Shown: positions 9,276 to 18,471, counted from the stretch's first letter. The stretch is DNA of 42,968 nucleotides from Deltaproteobacteria bacterium (GCA_002748835.1 PDTL01000030.1:1-42968); one strand, 5' to 3'. The notes: generated by a model not told the origin, from the letters alone. Program-made: numbers and translations.

Positions 9276-9400
9276 ATGGTGGATAAAATCAAGCGCGTTC
9301 CATGGCCGCAGGCACTTATTAAAGACGCGTGTGGGTGGCGAAATAAAAAAAGAAAAAATTGTATATATATTATTATTTTTTATTTCAGTTGGTTGCTATG

Positions 9401-9428
9401 GTTTTTTTTGAGTTGTTCCAAAAAAAAC
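9401..9428. repeat. A/T-tract inverted repeat before the sigma-54 promoter
   Basis: GTTTTTTTTG (9401-9410) and CAAAAAAAAC (9419-9428) form a perfect 10-bp inverted repeat with an 8-nt loop, 18 bp before the -24 element. With the AT-rich stretch at 9335-9400 it may bend DNA between activator sites and promoter, or act as a weak terminator. Confidence 0.45.
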
Positions 9429-9445
9429 AGAGCAAAACAGATTGT

Positions 9446-9461
9446 TGGCACGCAGGATGCA
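9446..9461 (+). promoter_or_regulatory. Sigma-54 (-24/-12) promoter, near-consensus
   Basis: TGGCACG-CAGG-ATGCA matches the sigma-54 consensus TGGCACG-N4-TTGCW at all but one position, with GG at 9447-9448 and GC at 9459-9460 in exact spacing. It points rightwards into a stretch with no clear protein gene. Start of transcription is expected near 9472. Confidence 0.7.
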
Positions 9462-9502
9462 ATGTAACAGCGTAACCGAGCAAACCAACAGCGCAACATG
9501 TT

Positions 9503-9516
9503 GAAAGGAGGTGATC
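9503..9516 (+). promoter_or_regulatory. Exceptionally long Shine-Dalgarno-like sequence without ATG
   Basis: GAAAGGAGGTGATC is a perfect 14-nt complement of the usual 16S rRNA 3' end. Five nucleotides after GGAGG the next codon is ATA, which would give I-P-E-I-T-L-A-V-H-F-D-R-stop (stop at 9553-9555). A GTG at 9511 is in the same frame but overlaps the site. ATG at 9498 opens a 16-codon frame through the site itself. Confidence 0.5.
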
Positions 9517-9578
9517 ATACCAGAAATAACACTAGCAGTACATTTTGATAGGTAGTCAATCCGCACACACAGGTTGGC

Positions 9579-9610
9579 GGACCAGAGGGATGGCTCCATC
9601 CCTCTGGTCC
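9579..9610 (+). other. Perfect 15-bp hairpin
   Basis: GGACCAGAGGGATGG (9579-9593) is the exact reverse complement of 9596-9610, leaving a minimal loop. No T-tract follows, so it is a structural element rather than a terminator. Confidence 0.75.
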
Positions 9611-9830
9611 GGGACTACCGCCCCAACTGAAGCTATCAGCGGGGTCACCTGGATGAACAGCCGCCCGGAAATCGCGTGAAGACCCCGTCATGACGCCAAT
9701 CAGATGCGTCTTCTTCACTGATCGGGGGCATCATCCACTGCGGAGATTCAAAGAAACAAACGCGGACGGGCGGTTTCAACTCCCCCTACCCTCCCCCAAA
9801 CCTTGCTGCCCGCCGCAAAACACAACAGTA

Positions 9831-9879
9831 ACGCCGGGATTATCGCTTGAAATGGCTGGTAATTCCGGCGTATTTTTTT
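9831..9879 (+). terminator. Plus-strand terminator inside the 3' end of the acyl-CoA synthetase gene
   Basis: ACGCCGGGATTA (9831-9842) pairs with TAATTCCGGCGT (9860-9871), followed by ATTTTTTT. On the minus strand no T-run follows, so it works only for rightward transcripts. The arm and T's also code for the last residues of the opposing protein (K-K-Y-A-G...), so a chance match is possible. Confidence 0.5.
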
Positions 9880-11414
9880 CGGAGTTTCGGTTTTTCAATT
9901 TTTCCTGTGGGATTCCGCGGTATCGCATCAAAATGATAGATTCTCGGCCGTTTGTAACGCGCTAGTCCTTCTGCAAATTCACGGACCTCTACTTCGGAGA
10001 GGCGCTGATCGGGTTTTACCTGAACAATGGCGGTGACCAGCTCACCCAGCCGTTCATCCGGGGTGCCGATGACCGCCACATCCTGAATGGCGGGATGTTT
10101 GATGAAAAAATCTTCGATTTCAACCGGGTAGATGTTTTCACCGCCAGTGATGACCACGTCTTTTTTCCGGTCCAGTAGCCAGATGAAACCGTCCTTGTCC
10201 ATGCGGGCAATATCGCCGGTACGCAGCCATCCGTTGGACAGGGTTTCTTCGGTTGCCGGTGGATTTTTGTAATAGCCCAGCATCACGCCGGGGCCTTTGA
10301 CGAGCAGTTCGCCTGGTTCGCCCAGGGGGACCTGCTCCAGGTTCCGGTCGACAATCTGGCACTCCCAGTCAAATCCCGGAATGCCGATGGCACCGATTTT
10401 TTTGATGTTGTCCATGCCCAGATGTACGCAGCCCGGACCAGCGGCTTCTGTCAGGCCGTAGTTGGTGTCATAGTGCTGGGCGGGAAAGACGGCTTTCCAC
10501 TGCTCGATCAGATGCGAGGGAACCGGCTGGGCGCCGATGTGCATGAGCCGCCACTGGTCGAGCTGGTAGTCAGCGAGATCCAGGGTGCCGTTTTCGATGG
10601 CCAGCAGGATGTCATAGGCCCAGGGAACCAGCAGCCAGACAATGGTGACGTTTTCTTCAGACACGGCTTCCAGAATCGCCTGGGGTTCAATCCCTTTTAA
10701 GATAACGGCTTTGGCTCCCACAATCAGGTTGCCGAACCAGTGCATTTTTGCACCGGTATGGTAGAGCGGGGGGATGCAGAGAAAGGTGTCCGCATGGGTT
10801 TGGCCGTGGTGGTTGTTTTCCACATAGCAGGCCGATTCCAGGTTTCGGTGAGTGAGCAGTACGCCTTTGGGTGTTCCTGTGGTACCGGAGGTGAAATAGA
10901 TGGCTGCCGGGTTGGTCAGCTCCAGGGAAACACGGGGATCTTCCGCCCATCCGGTTTTGAGAAAATCTTCATAGGCAATGGCATACGCGGGTATTTTTTC
11001 CCGGGGTCCGGTGAAAATGTAGAGTTCAACGGTTTTTTTCAACTCCGGCCGGATGGCATTGATCCGTTCTACGAATTCTTCTCCGAAGATTACGACGTTT
11101 GCTTCAGACAGCATTGTGCAGCGTTTGATGGTTTCTGCCAGAAACCGAAAATTCAGAGGCACAGCCCAGGCGCCGCTTCTGAGAATACCAAAGTAGATGG
11201 GCAGCCATTCCAGGCAGTTGGTCATGAGTTGTACGACCCGGTCTCCGGAGCGGATCCGGTGGTTATGCAGGGCATTGGCCAGGCGGTTGGCTTCGATATC
11301 AAACGCCTGCCAGGTGATGGCCCGCCGGGAAGCAGTGGCCGGGTCCCGCTCGATCAGGGCGACTTCATTGCCGTACACCCGTGCGTTTCGGGCGAGAATC
11401 TCGGTAATCAGCAT
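9840..11414 (-). CDS. Acyl-CoA synthetase (AMP-forming), long/medium-chain fatty acid CoA ligase family
   Basis: ANL-superfamily enzyme of 524 residues that activates a carboxylic acid to its acyl-adenylate and then its CoA thioester. The P-loop (YFTSGTTGTPKGVLLTH), the core motif (TNYGLTEAAGPG), the hinge region (GWLRTGDIARMDKDGFIWLLDRKKDVVITGGENIYPVEIE) and the C-terminal catalytic lysine region (PRNPTGKIEKPKLRKKY) are all intact. The substrate cannot be read from sequence; fatty or aromatic acids are likely in this type of organism. It is a single gene, with no partner dehydrogenase nearby. Its 3' end overlaps the terminator of the candidate opposing RNA. Confidence 0.9.
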   Translation of the reverse strand: MLITEILARNARVYGNEVALIERDPATASRRAITWQAFDIEANRLANALHNHRIRSGDRVVQLMTNCLEWLPIYFGILRSGAWAVPLNFRFLAETIKRCTMLSEANVVIFGEEFVERINAIRPELKKTVELYIFTGPREKIPAYAIAYEDFLKTGWAEDPRVSLELTNPAAIYFTSGTTGTPKGVLLTHRNLESACYVENNHHGQTHADTFLCIPPLYHTGAKMHWFGNLIVGAKAVILKGIEPQAILEAVSEENVTIVWLLVPWAYDILLAIENGTLDLADYQLDQWRLMHIGAQPVPSHLIEQWKAVFPAQHYDTNYGLTEAAGPGCVHLGMDNIKKIGAIGIPGFDWECQIVDRNLEQVPLGEPGELLVKGPGVMLGYYKNPPATEETLSNGWLRTGDIARMDKDGFIWLLDRKKDVVITGGENIYPVEIEDFFIKHPAIQDVAVIGTPDERLGELVTAIVQVKPDQRLSEVEVREFAEGLARYKRPRIYHFDAIPRNPTGKIEKPKLRKKYAGITSHFKR

Positions 11415-11548
11415 GTCAAATCAAATCCTTTCGATTACGTTTACATCACCGGGGCCTACGGAACCGTCGGCAAAAAGGATATTTGTATCGCACTCGTGTT
11501 AAAAAGGCAAATTTGCTAGTTGATTTTAGAAGAACGTCGCCCTGATCC

Positions 11549-11597
11549 GGAAGAAAAAACGGTCCGCAGCAGGCAGGGGCCTGTACTGCGGACCGTT
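11549..11597 (-). terminator. Rho-independent terminator of grpE-dnaK
   Basis: AACGGTCCGCAG (11558-11569) and CTGCGGACCGTT (11586-11597) form a perfect 12-bp stem. On the minus strand the stem runs directly into TTTTTTCTTCC. It is about 125 bp after the dnaK stop. Confidence 0.85.
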
Positions 11598-11722
11598 CGT
11601 GTTCTATTCGGGGTTAGGATGTGCTGACGGGATCGGTATGAAAGAACGAAAAGAACCGATTCGCTGCTTTTATGAGCGGGTGTGGGCTAACCGCGGTGAA
11701 AAGCCCGGCTAGCCCTTGGTCG

Positions 11723-13642
11723 TTATTTGTCATCTTTGACTTCTTCAAAATCCGCGTCAACCACATCATCATCTCCGCCGCCCTGAGCGGCCTGCTGGGT
11801 CGGATCCATGTCCGGACCACCTTCAGCGCCAGCCTGAGCTGCCTGCTGGTACATGGCTTCCGCCAGCTTGTGGGATGCCTGGGTCAGTTCTTCGGTTTTG
11901 GCCTTGATCGCTTCGGTATCGTCAGCTTCCATGGCTTTTTTCAGGGCGTCGATCTTTTCATTGATATCGTTTCGGGTGGCTTCATCCACCTTGTCTTCGA
12001 GTTCTTTGAGCGATTTTTCGGTCTGGTAGATCATGGAGTCGGCGGTATTCTTGGCTTCCACCGCTTCTTTCCGCTTCTTGTCTTCTTCCGCGTGCATTTC
12101 AGCGTCTTTTACCATCTGCTCGATTTCCGCCTCGGACAGACCGCTGTCGCTGGTGATGCGAATGGACTGCTCCTTGCCAGTGCCGAGATCCTTGGCGGAA
12201 ACAGAGACAATCCCGTTGGCATCAATGTCAAAGGTAACCTCGATCTGGGGAACACCGCGGGGAGCGGGGGGAATGTCCATGAGCTCGAAGTTGCCGAGGG
12301 TCTTGTTGTACTGGGCCATTTCCCGCTCACCCTGGAGGACGTGGATGGACACCGCCGGTTGATTGTCCGCAGCCGTGGAAAAGACCTGGCTTTTCCGTGT
12401 GGGGATGGTGGTGTTCCGATCAATCAATTTGGTCATGACGCCGCCCAGGGTTTCGATCCCCAGTGACAGCGGGGTGACATCAAGCAGCAGCACATCTTTG
12501 ACATCCCCCTGGAGAACTCCGCCCTGGATGGCCGCACCGATGGCCACCACTTCATCCGGGTTCACGCCTTTGTGGGGCTCTTTGCCAAAGACTTTTTTCA
12601 CTCGCTCCTGAACTGCGGGCATACGGGTCATACCGCCGACCAGTACCACTTCGTTGATTTCAGACGGGGAAAGACCGGCATCCTTGAGTGCTGCCTTACA
12701 GGGTGCTTCGAGATTATCCAGCAGGTCTGCCACCAGAGATTCCAGCTTGGAACGGGTCAGCTTCATGGTCAGATGTTTTGGACCATTGGCATCGGCGGTG
12801 ATGAACGGCAGGTTGATTTCGGTCTCCATGGCGCCGGAGAGTTCCATCTTGGCTTTTTCCGCTGCTTCCTTGAGTCGCTGGAGGGCCATTTTGTCGTTTC
12901 TCAGGTCAATGGCCTGGTCTTTTTTGAACTCATCTGCCATGTAGTCGATGAGGCGCAGGTCAAAGTCTTCCCCACCCAGGTGCGTGTCTCCGTTGGTGGC
13001 TTTGACTTCAAACACACCATCACCGATTTCAAGGATGGAGATATCAAAGGTACCGCCGCCCAGGTCGAATACGGCGATTTTTTCATCGGACTTCTTGTCA
13101 AGACCATACGCCAGGGAGGCAGCCGTGGGCTCGTTGATGATCCGGAGTACATTCAGGCCGGCAATACGGCCGGCGTCCTTGGTGGCCTGACGCTGGCTGT
13201 CGTCAAAGTAGGCGGGTACGGTAATGACCGCATCCGTCACGTCGCTGCCCAGGTAGTTTTCGGCAGTGGCCTTGATGTTGGCCAGGATAAAAGATGAGAT
13301 TTCCGCCGGGCTGTGCTGTTTACCCTTGATATTGATGCGGATATCGCCGTTGGCCGCTTTTTCAAGTTTGTACGGCAGGATTTTTTTGTCGCTCTGGACA
13401 ATGGGGGCGTCAAACTTGCGGCCGATCAGACGCTTGACACCGAAAATGGTGTTTTCCGGGTTGGTGATGGCCTGACGTTTGGCAGCCTGACCCACCAGGC
13501 GCTCGTCACTGTCATTGATGGAAACAATGGACGGTGTGGTGCGTCCGCCTTCCGCGTTAGTGATAACTGTGGCGTCTCCGGCTTCCATGACAGATACACA
13601 TGAGTTGGTTGTTCCCAGGTCGATTCCGATTACTTTGCCCAT
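11723..13642 (-). CDS. dnaK: Chaperone protein DnaK (Hsp70)
   Basis: Full-length Hsp70 of 639 residues that binds unfolded clients in an ATP-dependent cycle driven by DnaJ and GrpE. The nucleotide domain opens with [17 protein letters not shown] and carries [24 protein letters not shown] and [11 protein letters not shown]. The substrate-binding domain has the hydrophobic linker [19 protein letters not shown]. The tail is glutamine/glycine-rich and ends EEVKDDK. It follows grpE by 86 bp on the same strand and ends at a strong terminator. No dnaJ gene is present in the window. Confidence 0.98.
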   Translation of the reverse strand: MGKVIGIDLGTTNSCVSVMEAGDATVITNAEGGRTTPSIVSINDSDERLVGQAAKRQAITNPENTIFGVKRLIGRKFDAPIVQSDKKILPYKLEKAANGDIRINIKGKQHSPAEISSFILANIKATAENYLGSDVTDAVITVPAYFDDSQRQATKDAGRIAGLNVLRIINEPTAASLAYGLDKKSDEKIAVFDLGGGTFDISILEIGDGVFEVKATNGDTHLGGEDFDLRLIDYMADEFKKDQAIDLRNDKMALQRLKEAAEKAKMELSGAMETEINLPFITADANGPKHLTMKLTRSKLESLVADLLDNLEAPCKAALKDAGLSPSEINEVVLVGGMTRMPAVQERVKKVFGKEPHKGVNPDEVVAIGAAIQGGVLQGDVKDVLLLDVTPLSLGIETLGGVMTKLIDRNTTIPTRKSQVFSTAADNQPAVSIHVLQGEREMAQYNKTLGNFELMDIPPAPRGVPQIEVTFDIDANGIVSVSAKDLGTGKEQSIRITSDSGLSEAEIEQMVKDAEMHAEEDKKRKEAVEAKNTADSMIYQTEKSLKELEDKVDEATRNDINEKIDALKKAMEADDTEAIKAKTEELTQASHKLAEAMYQQAAQAGAEGGPDMDPTQQAAQGGGDDDVVDADFEEVKDDK

Positions 13643-13728
13643 TTATTGTTCCTCCTTCTCAGCCTGCTCAGCCCGAAGCGGGCCCACGCAAAATTCATTC
13701 GAATATTGTGACATTTTTATTGGTTTCG

Positions 13729-14388
13729 TTAGTCGGCTGCCTCTTTTTCAGCAGCGGGCGATGCGGTGGACACCACCACCATGGATGGCCTCAGCAGGCG
13801 GTCATGTAGCGTATAACCGGTCTGAAATTCCCGGATGACCGTATTCTCCGGGTGTTGATCAGACGGTTCCTGCATCATGGCTTGATGATATTTGGGATCA
13901 AACGGCTGGTCCAGTGCCTGAATCGGCATGACTTTATATTTTTCGAGTACCCGGATCAGCTCCTTTCGGGTCATGTCGACACCTTCGCGGATACTGGTGC
14001 TATCGCCGTTTTCGTTAGTCCCCGCTTCAAGGGCCCGATCCAGGTTGTCGATAATCGCCAGCAGATCTTTTAACAGGGATTCATTTGCAAACTTGCGGAA
14101 ATCGTCCATCTGGCGTTGCGAGCGTTTCTTGTAATTATCGAATTCAGCGGAACGTCTCAGAAGCTGATCATAGATACGGTTTTTTTCCGCAGTGATCAGG
14201 TCCAGTTCAGAGGCTGGCTCTGGCTCCGCCTGCGCATCGTCAGCGTCTGTTTCAGACGCATCTGTACCAGCGGCTTCAAACGTATCGGTATCTGTTTTTA
14301 TTTCAGATTCTTCGATCACCGGACTGTTTTCTTCGGGTGCAGCGGCTGCATCAGAGCGGGTTGCATCCGTTTGGTTAGGCTCTGCCAA
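13729..14388 (-). CDS. grpE: Nucleotide exchange factor GrpE
   Basis: Releases ADP from DnaK. The 219-residue protein has an acidic, disordered N-terminus of about 80 residues rich in Glu, Asp, Ala and Thr. A long coiled-coil segment (LITAEKNRIYDQLLRRSAEFDNYKKRSQRQM) and the beta-wing domain (DPKYHQAMMQEPSDQHPENTVIREFQTGYTLHDRLLRPSMVVVS) follow. An AGGAG site lies 6 nt before the ATG. It is the first gene of the grpE-dnaK unit. No hrcA lies upstream and no CIRCE operator is seen. Confidence 0.96.
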   Translation of the reverse strand: MAEPNQTDATRSDAAAAPEENSPVIEESEIKTDTDTFEAAGTDASETDADDAQAEPEPASELDLITAEKNRIYDQLLRRSAEFDNYKKRSQRQMDDFRKFANESLLKDLLAIIDNLDRALEAGTNENGDSTSIREGVDMTRKELIRVLEKYKVMPIQALDQPFDPKYHQAMMQEPSDQHPENTVIREFQTGYTLHDRLLRPSMVVVSTASPAAEKEAAD

Positions 14389-14461
14389 TGGTAACTCCTG
14401 AACTCATTTAAATTGTAGATAATTTTTAAGAATTTGCCGTCCGAAATCAAAATTTATCAAC

Positions 14462-14489
14462 AAAATAAGACGCGTTGAAATGATGTCAA
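14462..14489 (-). promoter_or_regulatory. Sigma-70 type promoter of grpE-dnaK
   Basis: On the minus strand TTGACA (14489-14484) and TATTTT (14467-14462) are 16 bp apart, giving a start near 14455 and a leader of about 65 nt. No sigma-32 promoter pattern (CTTGAA...CCCCAT) or CIRCE was found in the gap. Confidence 0.55.
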
Positions 14490-14560
14490 GAAAGCAAAGT
14501 AAAGAAGTTTGAATTGACACCCGGGATCATGGGGAAAATCTGATGAGATGTCCGGAAAAA

Positions 14561-14696
14561 TGGGGGACCGGCACCGCTGCATGACCGGGAGCGATCCGCG
14601 ACACGGGCGTCTGCACTTATCGCTGCTTCCTTCCGGACCTGACGAGGTTCATGCGCGCCTGTTACGCGGCGGCCGATCAGAGCGGTGCCGATCCCG
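14561..14696 (-). ncRNA. ffs: Signal recognition particle RNA (bacterial small SRP, 4.5S)
   Basis: The minus strand carries the conserved SRP core GTCAGGTCCGGAAGGAAGCAGC, with the GGAA tetraloop and the internal-loop sequence bound by Ffh, at about 14648-14627. The ends pair perfectly: GGCACCGCT near the 5' end (about 14690-14682) with AGCGGTGCC (14578-14570). A run of T's (about 14559-14555) follows the closing stem. The RNA acts with Ffh and FtsY in co-translational membrane targeting. Exact ends are estimated from the pairing. The gene sits directly upstream of grpE, divergent from tilS. Confidence 0.93.
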
Positions 14697-14936
14697 CATC
14701 CTTCCTGGAACGGCGAGATCTTAAATAAAACTATTTTCTAATTGAATACGGAAGGGATATCAAGGAAAAAGTTTAAGCCATGGATAAGGCGGATGGGAAA
14801 GATTTCTGACGATCCCTTTTAAAAAAAATCTGGAAAAAGCGGGAAACACCATTTTATAAGAACTCAATCTCAACAATCAGAAATTGATGCATCGACCCTT
14901 ATACGTATGATGCGGGTTGAATGGGAATGAAGATAG

Positions 14937-16400
14937 ATGATTTCAGATATGAACGTCTGCGATCCAGATGAAATCGTCAGGAGTGCCGGCAGCACCCTTA
15001 ACCGCTATCATTTGGTCTCAGAAGGAGACCGGGTATTGATTGGACTTTCCGGTGGTGTGGATTCGGTGGTGCTGCTGCATGTGATGATGCAGCTTTGTCC
15101 GAACTGGGGCGGCCGTGTCGGCGCAGCGCACCTGAATCACGGCCTGAGGGGCAGCGCAGCAGACGATGATGCACGTTTTGCTGCCGGTGTCGCATCCCAG
15201 CTCGGGATTCCTTTTTATATGGGTCGTGCAGATGTAAACGCAGCCGCCCGTGAGCGGGGCCTGTCCATCGAAGAGGCGTCCCGTCAGGCACGCTATACGT
15301 TTCTCTCAGAGACCGCGACGCGCGAGGGGTATCAGAAGATCGCGGTGGCTCATCATGCGGATGACAATGCGGAGACCGTGCTGCTGCACCTGTTGCGGGG
15401 CGGCGGGCTTTCCGGTCTTTCCGGCATGTCTCCGCTTCGGGAAGATGGTGTGATACGGCCGCTGATCCGTGTGCGCCGGAAGCAGATCGAGGCGTTTGCT
15501 GCAGTACGCGGGCTGGCTTTTTGTGAAGATGAAACCAATCGGGACTGCCGGTGGCTCCGCAACCGGATCCGGCATCAGCTGATGCCGCTGCTGGCGGCAG
15601 ATTTTAACCCTTCGATTGTCGCGTCTCTGAACCGAATGGCGGCCGTGATTGACGGAGATAATGATTGCCTGTCCCGGCAGGTGGCGGCCCTTGTCCGCGA
15701 CGAGATGACGCGGGACGGGAATCACCGGGCGGTCTTTCATCGTCATGCGCTTTCCGCGCATCATCCGGCCCTTGTTCGGCGACTGCTGCGAGAAGGGATC
15801 GCCGCTGTCAAGGGTGACTTGCGCGGGGTGGGAGGGTCGCATATTGAAGCCCTTATGGATCTCCTGGCCAAGACAGATACCCGGTTGCGTCATATAGATC
15901 TTCCCGGGCAAGTACGGGCCGCGCTGGACAGCGAGACCCTTTCCTTTACACGCCAGGACCGTAATTTGCGTGATATGCCGCCGGAAACCCCACGCGAATC
16001 GTTTTCCTATCTTTTGCCGGATCCGGGGGACAGTCGGATTCGGGTGCCGGTTCCGGAAGCCGGTATTGTGATCGCGTGCTACAGGGAATCGCGTGCGTGT
16101 GCCGAAGCCGGCCATGCCGGTAACCGGATCGCCCTGGATCCGGACAATCTCTCGTTTCCGCTGTTGATTCGGAACGTGCAGCCCGGCGATCGGTTTTCCC
16201 CGTCCGGGATGGGGGGAAAACACCAGAAGGTGTCGCGGTTTCTGGTAAACCGGAAGATTCCATCCACCCGACGGGGCCGGGTTGCGCTGCTTGTCAGCGG
16301 GGAGACCATCCTCTGGGTGATCGGTCTTCGCGCTTCAGCGGCTGCCGCTCTTCCGACGCCTTCGAAAAAACGTGTGATTGCGGAAGTTTTACTTGCCTAA
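14937..16400 (+). CDS. tilS: tRNA(Ile)-lysidine synthetase TilS
   Basis: Converts C34 of the tRNA-Ile(CAU) anticodon to lysidine, so that it reads AUA and is charged with isoleucine. The N-type ATP pyrophosphatase loop SGGVDS lies at residues 38-43, followed by HLNHGLRG and the AHHADDNAETVLLHLLRGGGLSGLSGM segment. The C-terminal TilS domain (about 390-487) contains PGDRFSPSGMGGKHQKVSRFL. At 487 residues it is a long form. The ATG at 14937 or the one four codons later could be used. It heads a run of plus-strand genes tilS-ftsH-folP-coaX, the tilS-ftsH linkage being widespread. Confidence 0.94.
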   Translation: MISDMNVCDPDEIVRSAGSTLNRYHLVSEGDRVLIGLSGGVDSVVLLHVMMQLCPNWGGRVGAAHLNHGLRGSAADDDARFAAGVASQLGIPFYMGRADVNAAARERGLSIEEASRQARYTFLSETATREGYQKIAVAHHADDNAETVLLHLLRGGGLSGLSGMSPLREDGVIRPLIRVRRKQIEAFAAVRGLAFCEDETNRDCRWLRNRIRHQLMPLLAADFNPSIVASLNRMAAVIDGDNDCLSRQVAALVRDEMTRDGNHRAVFHRHALSAHHPALVRRLLREGIAAVKGDLRGVGGSHIEALMDLLAKTDTRLRHIDLPGQVRAALDSETLSFTRQDRNLRDMPPETPRESFSYLLPDPGDSRIRVPVPEAGIVIACYRESRACAEAGHAGNRIALDPDNLSFPLLIRNVQPGDRFSPSGMGGKHQKVSRFLVNRKIPSTRRGRVALLVSGETILWVIGLRASAAAALPTPSKKRVIAEVLLA

Positions 16401-16506
16401 AGCAGATTTGTGATTAAATTGGAAAAGATGTTGTTTTGTCGCCATACCACAGATAGTTGAGAAAACGGCAGCCGGGCTGGTGCTGAAAAGAATTGGAGGT
16501 TATCAT

Positions 16507-18471
16507 TTGAACCCGTTTCCAAAGAACTTGGCATTATGGCTTGTCATCATCCTGATGATGGTTCTTTTGTATAATATTTTCAACCAACAGAACTACGCCG
16601 AAACCGATGTGTCCTATTCCGAGTTTCTGACACGTGTCGAAGAAGGCCGGGTTTCGGATGTGACCATCCAAGGACAGGACCTGATCGCCAAAGATGAGAC
16701 CGGCACGACCTTCAAGGTGTTTGCACCCAATGATGTGGACCTGATTAAAACCCTGCGGGACAAGGGGGTGTCCATTGCCGCCAAACCCCCGGCCGAACCC
16801 CCCTGGTTCATGTCCGTGCTAATTTCCTGGTTGCCGATTATCGTCCTGATCGGGGTGTGGATTTTTTTCATGCGTCAGATGCAGGGCGGCGGTGGTAAAG
16901 CGCTTTCCTTTGGAAAAAGTCGGGCTACGCTGCTGTCTGAAAATGCGACCAAGGTCACCTTTGAAGATGTGGCTGGTATTGAAGAGGCCAAGGAAGAACT
17001 CGGAGAGATCGTCGATTTTCTGCGGGAACCCCAGAAGTTTACCCGTCTGGGCGGTCGAATCCCCAAGGGGGTGCTGCTCATGGGATCTCCGGGAACCGGG
17101 AAAACCCTGCTGGCACGGGCCATTGCCGGTGAAGCCGGTGTGCCGTTCTTCAGCATCAGCGGGTCTGACTTTGTGGAAATGTTTGTCGGCGTCGGTGCCT
17201 CCCGCGTGCGTGACCTGTTTGTCCAGGGCAAGAAGAATGCGCCCTGCATTATTTTTATTGACGAGATCGATGCGGTGGGCCGTCAGCGCGGTGCCGGTCT
17301 GGGCGGCGGACATGACGAACGGGAACAGACCCTTAACCAGCTGCTGGTGGAGATGGACGGATTTGAATCGAATGAAGGCGTGATTCTCATCGCCGCCACC
17401 AACCGGCCGGATGTTCTGGATCCGGCACTGCTGCGGCCGGGACGCTTTGACCGCCAGGTGGTGGTACCCATGCCGGATATCAAGGGGCGTCAGCGCATCC
17501 TTGAGGTCCATATCAAGCGGACCCCCATCGGGCCGGATGTGAATGTGAAAATTCTTGCCAAAGGAACCCCGGGCTTTTCCGGTGCGGATCTTGAAAACAT
17601 GGTGAACGAGGCAGCGCTCCTTGCAGCCAAACGGGACAAGGAAAAGCTCTCCATGGCCGACTTTGAGGATGCCAAGGATAAAGTCTACATGGGCCTGGAA
17701 CGCAAATCGAAAGTCATTCGAGAAGAAGACCGGAAGACAACCGCCTATCATGAAGGCGGCCATGCGCTGGTGGCCCGGTTTCTGCCCGAGACCGATTCGG
17801 TGAACAAGATTACCATTATCCCTCGGGGTCGTGCAGCTGGAGTGACCTGGTTCCTGCCTGAAGAGCGGGATTTTAAATACCGGGAACAGCTTCAGAATGA
17901 GCTGTCTGTGGCATTCGGCGGACGGGCGGCAGAAGAACTGGTCTTTGGTAAAATCAGCACTGGCGCTTCCAACGATATCAAGCAGGCGACCAGTATCGCT
18001 CAGCAGATGGTCCGTTCCTGGGGGATGAGCGATCTTCTGGGCCCCATTTCCTACGCCCAGCATGATGAGCAGATCTTTTTGGGCCGGGAAATCTCACAGC
18101 CCAGGGATTACTCGGAAGAGACGGCAAAGAATATTGATGCGGAAATTCATCGACTTATTACGGAAAGCTATGAGACCGCCATCCGAATTCTCAAGGAGAA
18201 TATGGATATCCTTGACACGCTTGCAGATCTGCTGCTTGAAAAGGAAACTGTGATGGGCGCGGAACTGGATGCGTTGATCCTTTCCATGCGCCCGGGAATG
18301 GAGCTGCCCACCGCTGGTTACGCAGATGATGATGAGCTGGAAGCGGAAGCTGCAAAAGCCAAAGCTCCAGAGGAAGAGACCGCATCCGAAGCGGATGCCG
18401 CTGATGTTGCAGTGAATGACGAAAAGCAATCCACGCCCGCAGGTGATGATGACGACACGCACACCGCATGA
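16507..18471 (+). CDS. ftsH: ATP-dependent zinc metalloprotease FtsH
   Basis: Membrane-anchored AAA+ protease for quality control of membrane proteins and turnover of regulators. A TTG at 16507 is chosen because GGAGGT lies 7 nt upstream; a GTG nine codons earlier has no such site. The protein has 654 residues. Transmembrane helices lie at about 8-25 and 102-122 with a small periplasmic domain between. Walker A is GSPGTGKT at 193-200 (usually GPPGTGKT), Walker B is FIDEIDAVG, and the zinc motif HEGGH lies at 415-419. The C-terminal tail is alanine-rich and acidic (ends GDDDDTHTA). It overlaps folP by 26 bp. Confidence 0.96.
   Translation: MNPFPKNLALWLVIILMMVLLYNIFNQQNYAETDVSYSEFLTRVEEGRVSDVTIQGQDLIAKDETGTTFKVFAPNDVDLIKTLRDKGVSIAAKPPAEPPWFMSVLISWLPIIVLIGVWIFFMRQMQGGGGKALSFGKSRATLLSENATKVTFEDVAGIEEAKEELGEIVDFLREPQKFTRLGGRIPKGVLLMGSPGTGKTLLARAIAGEAGVPFFSISGSDFVEMFVGVGASRVRDLFVQGKKNAPCIIFIDEIDAVGRQRGAGLGGGHDEREQTLNQLLVEMDGFESNEGVILIAATNRPDVLDPALLRPGRFDRQVVVPMPDIKGRQRILEVHIKRTPIGPDVNVKILAKGTPGFSGADLENMVNEAALLAAKRDKEKLSMADFEDAKDKVYMGLERKSKVIREEDRKTTAYHEGGHALVARFLPETDSVNKITIIPRGRAAGVTWFLPEERDFKYREQLQNELSVAFGGRAAEELVFGKISTGASNDIKQATSIAQQMVRSWGMSDLLGPISYAQHDEQIFLGREISQPRDYSEETAKNIDAEIHRLITESYETAIRILKENMDILDTLADLLLEKETVMGAELDALILSMRPGMELPTAGYADDDELEAEAAKAKAPEEETASEADAADVAVNDEKQSTPAGDDDDTHTA

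Larger units (their letters stand above)
9094..9839. other. 746-bp protein-gene-free regulatory region
   Basis: No convincing protein gene lies between the kinase start (9093) and the acyl-CoA synthetase stop (9840). The stretch holds two divergent sigma-54-like promoters, two related inverted repeats, an AT-rich block around 9335-9430 that may be bent, and a candidate RNA gene. Each is listed separately. Confidence 0.8.
9472..9880 (+). ncRNA. Candidate sigma-54-driven RNA gene (or micro-peptide transcript)
   Basis: The stretch starts 12 bp after a near-consensus sigma-54 promoter and ends at a hairpin with a T-tract (9831-9879). No ORF with both a start codon and a properly spaced ribosome site is visible. 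It contains a 14-nt Shine-Dalgarno-like stretch (9503-9516), a perfect 15-bp hairpin (9579-9610) enclosed by a partial outer stem (GTTGGCGG near 9573 with CCGCCCCAAC near 9618), a CGGGGTC/GACCCCG pair (9640-9646 / 9681-9687) and a GACGC/GCGTC pair near 9692-9710. The last 40 nt are antisense to the 3' end of the acyl-CoA synthetase gene. Existence is inferred from signals only. Confidence 0.45.

Noticed and set aside
9590..9679. 29-codon frame starting at the ATG inside the 15-bp hairpin
   Set aside because: The ATG is buried in a perfect stem and the purine-rich stretch before it is too close to serve as a ribosome site. It is kept only as part of the RNA candidate.
9690..9965. Plus-strand 91-codon frame in the gap and the acyl-CoA synthetase 3' end
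   Set aside because: About half is antisense to the synthetase gene, it lacks a ribosome site, and it runs through the terminator hairpin.
14389..14560. CIRCE or sigma-32 control of grpE-dnaK
   Set aside because: Neither the TTAGCACTC-N9-GAGTGCTAA repeat nor a CTTGAA/CCCCAT promoter is present; only a sigma-70-like promoter is visible.
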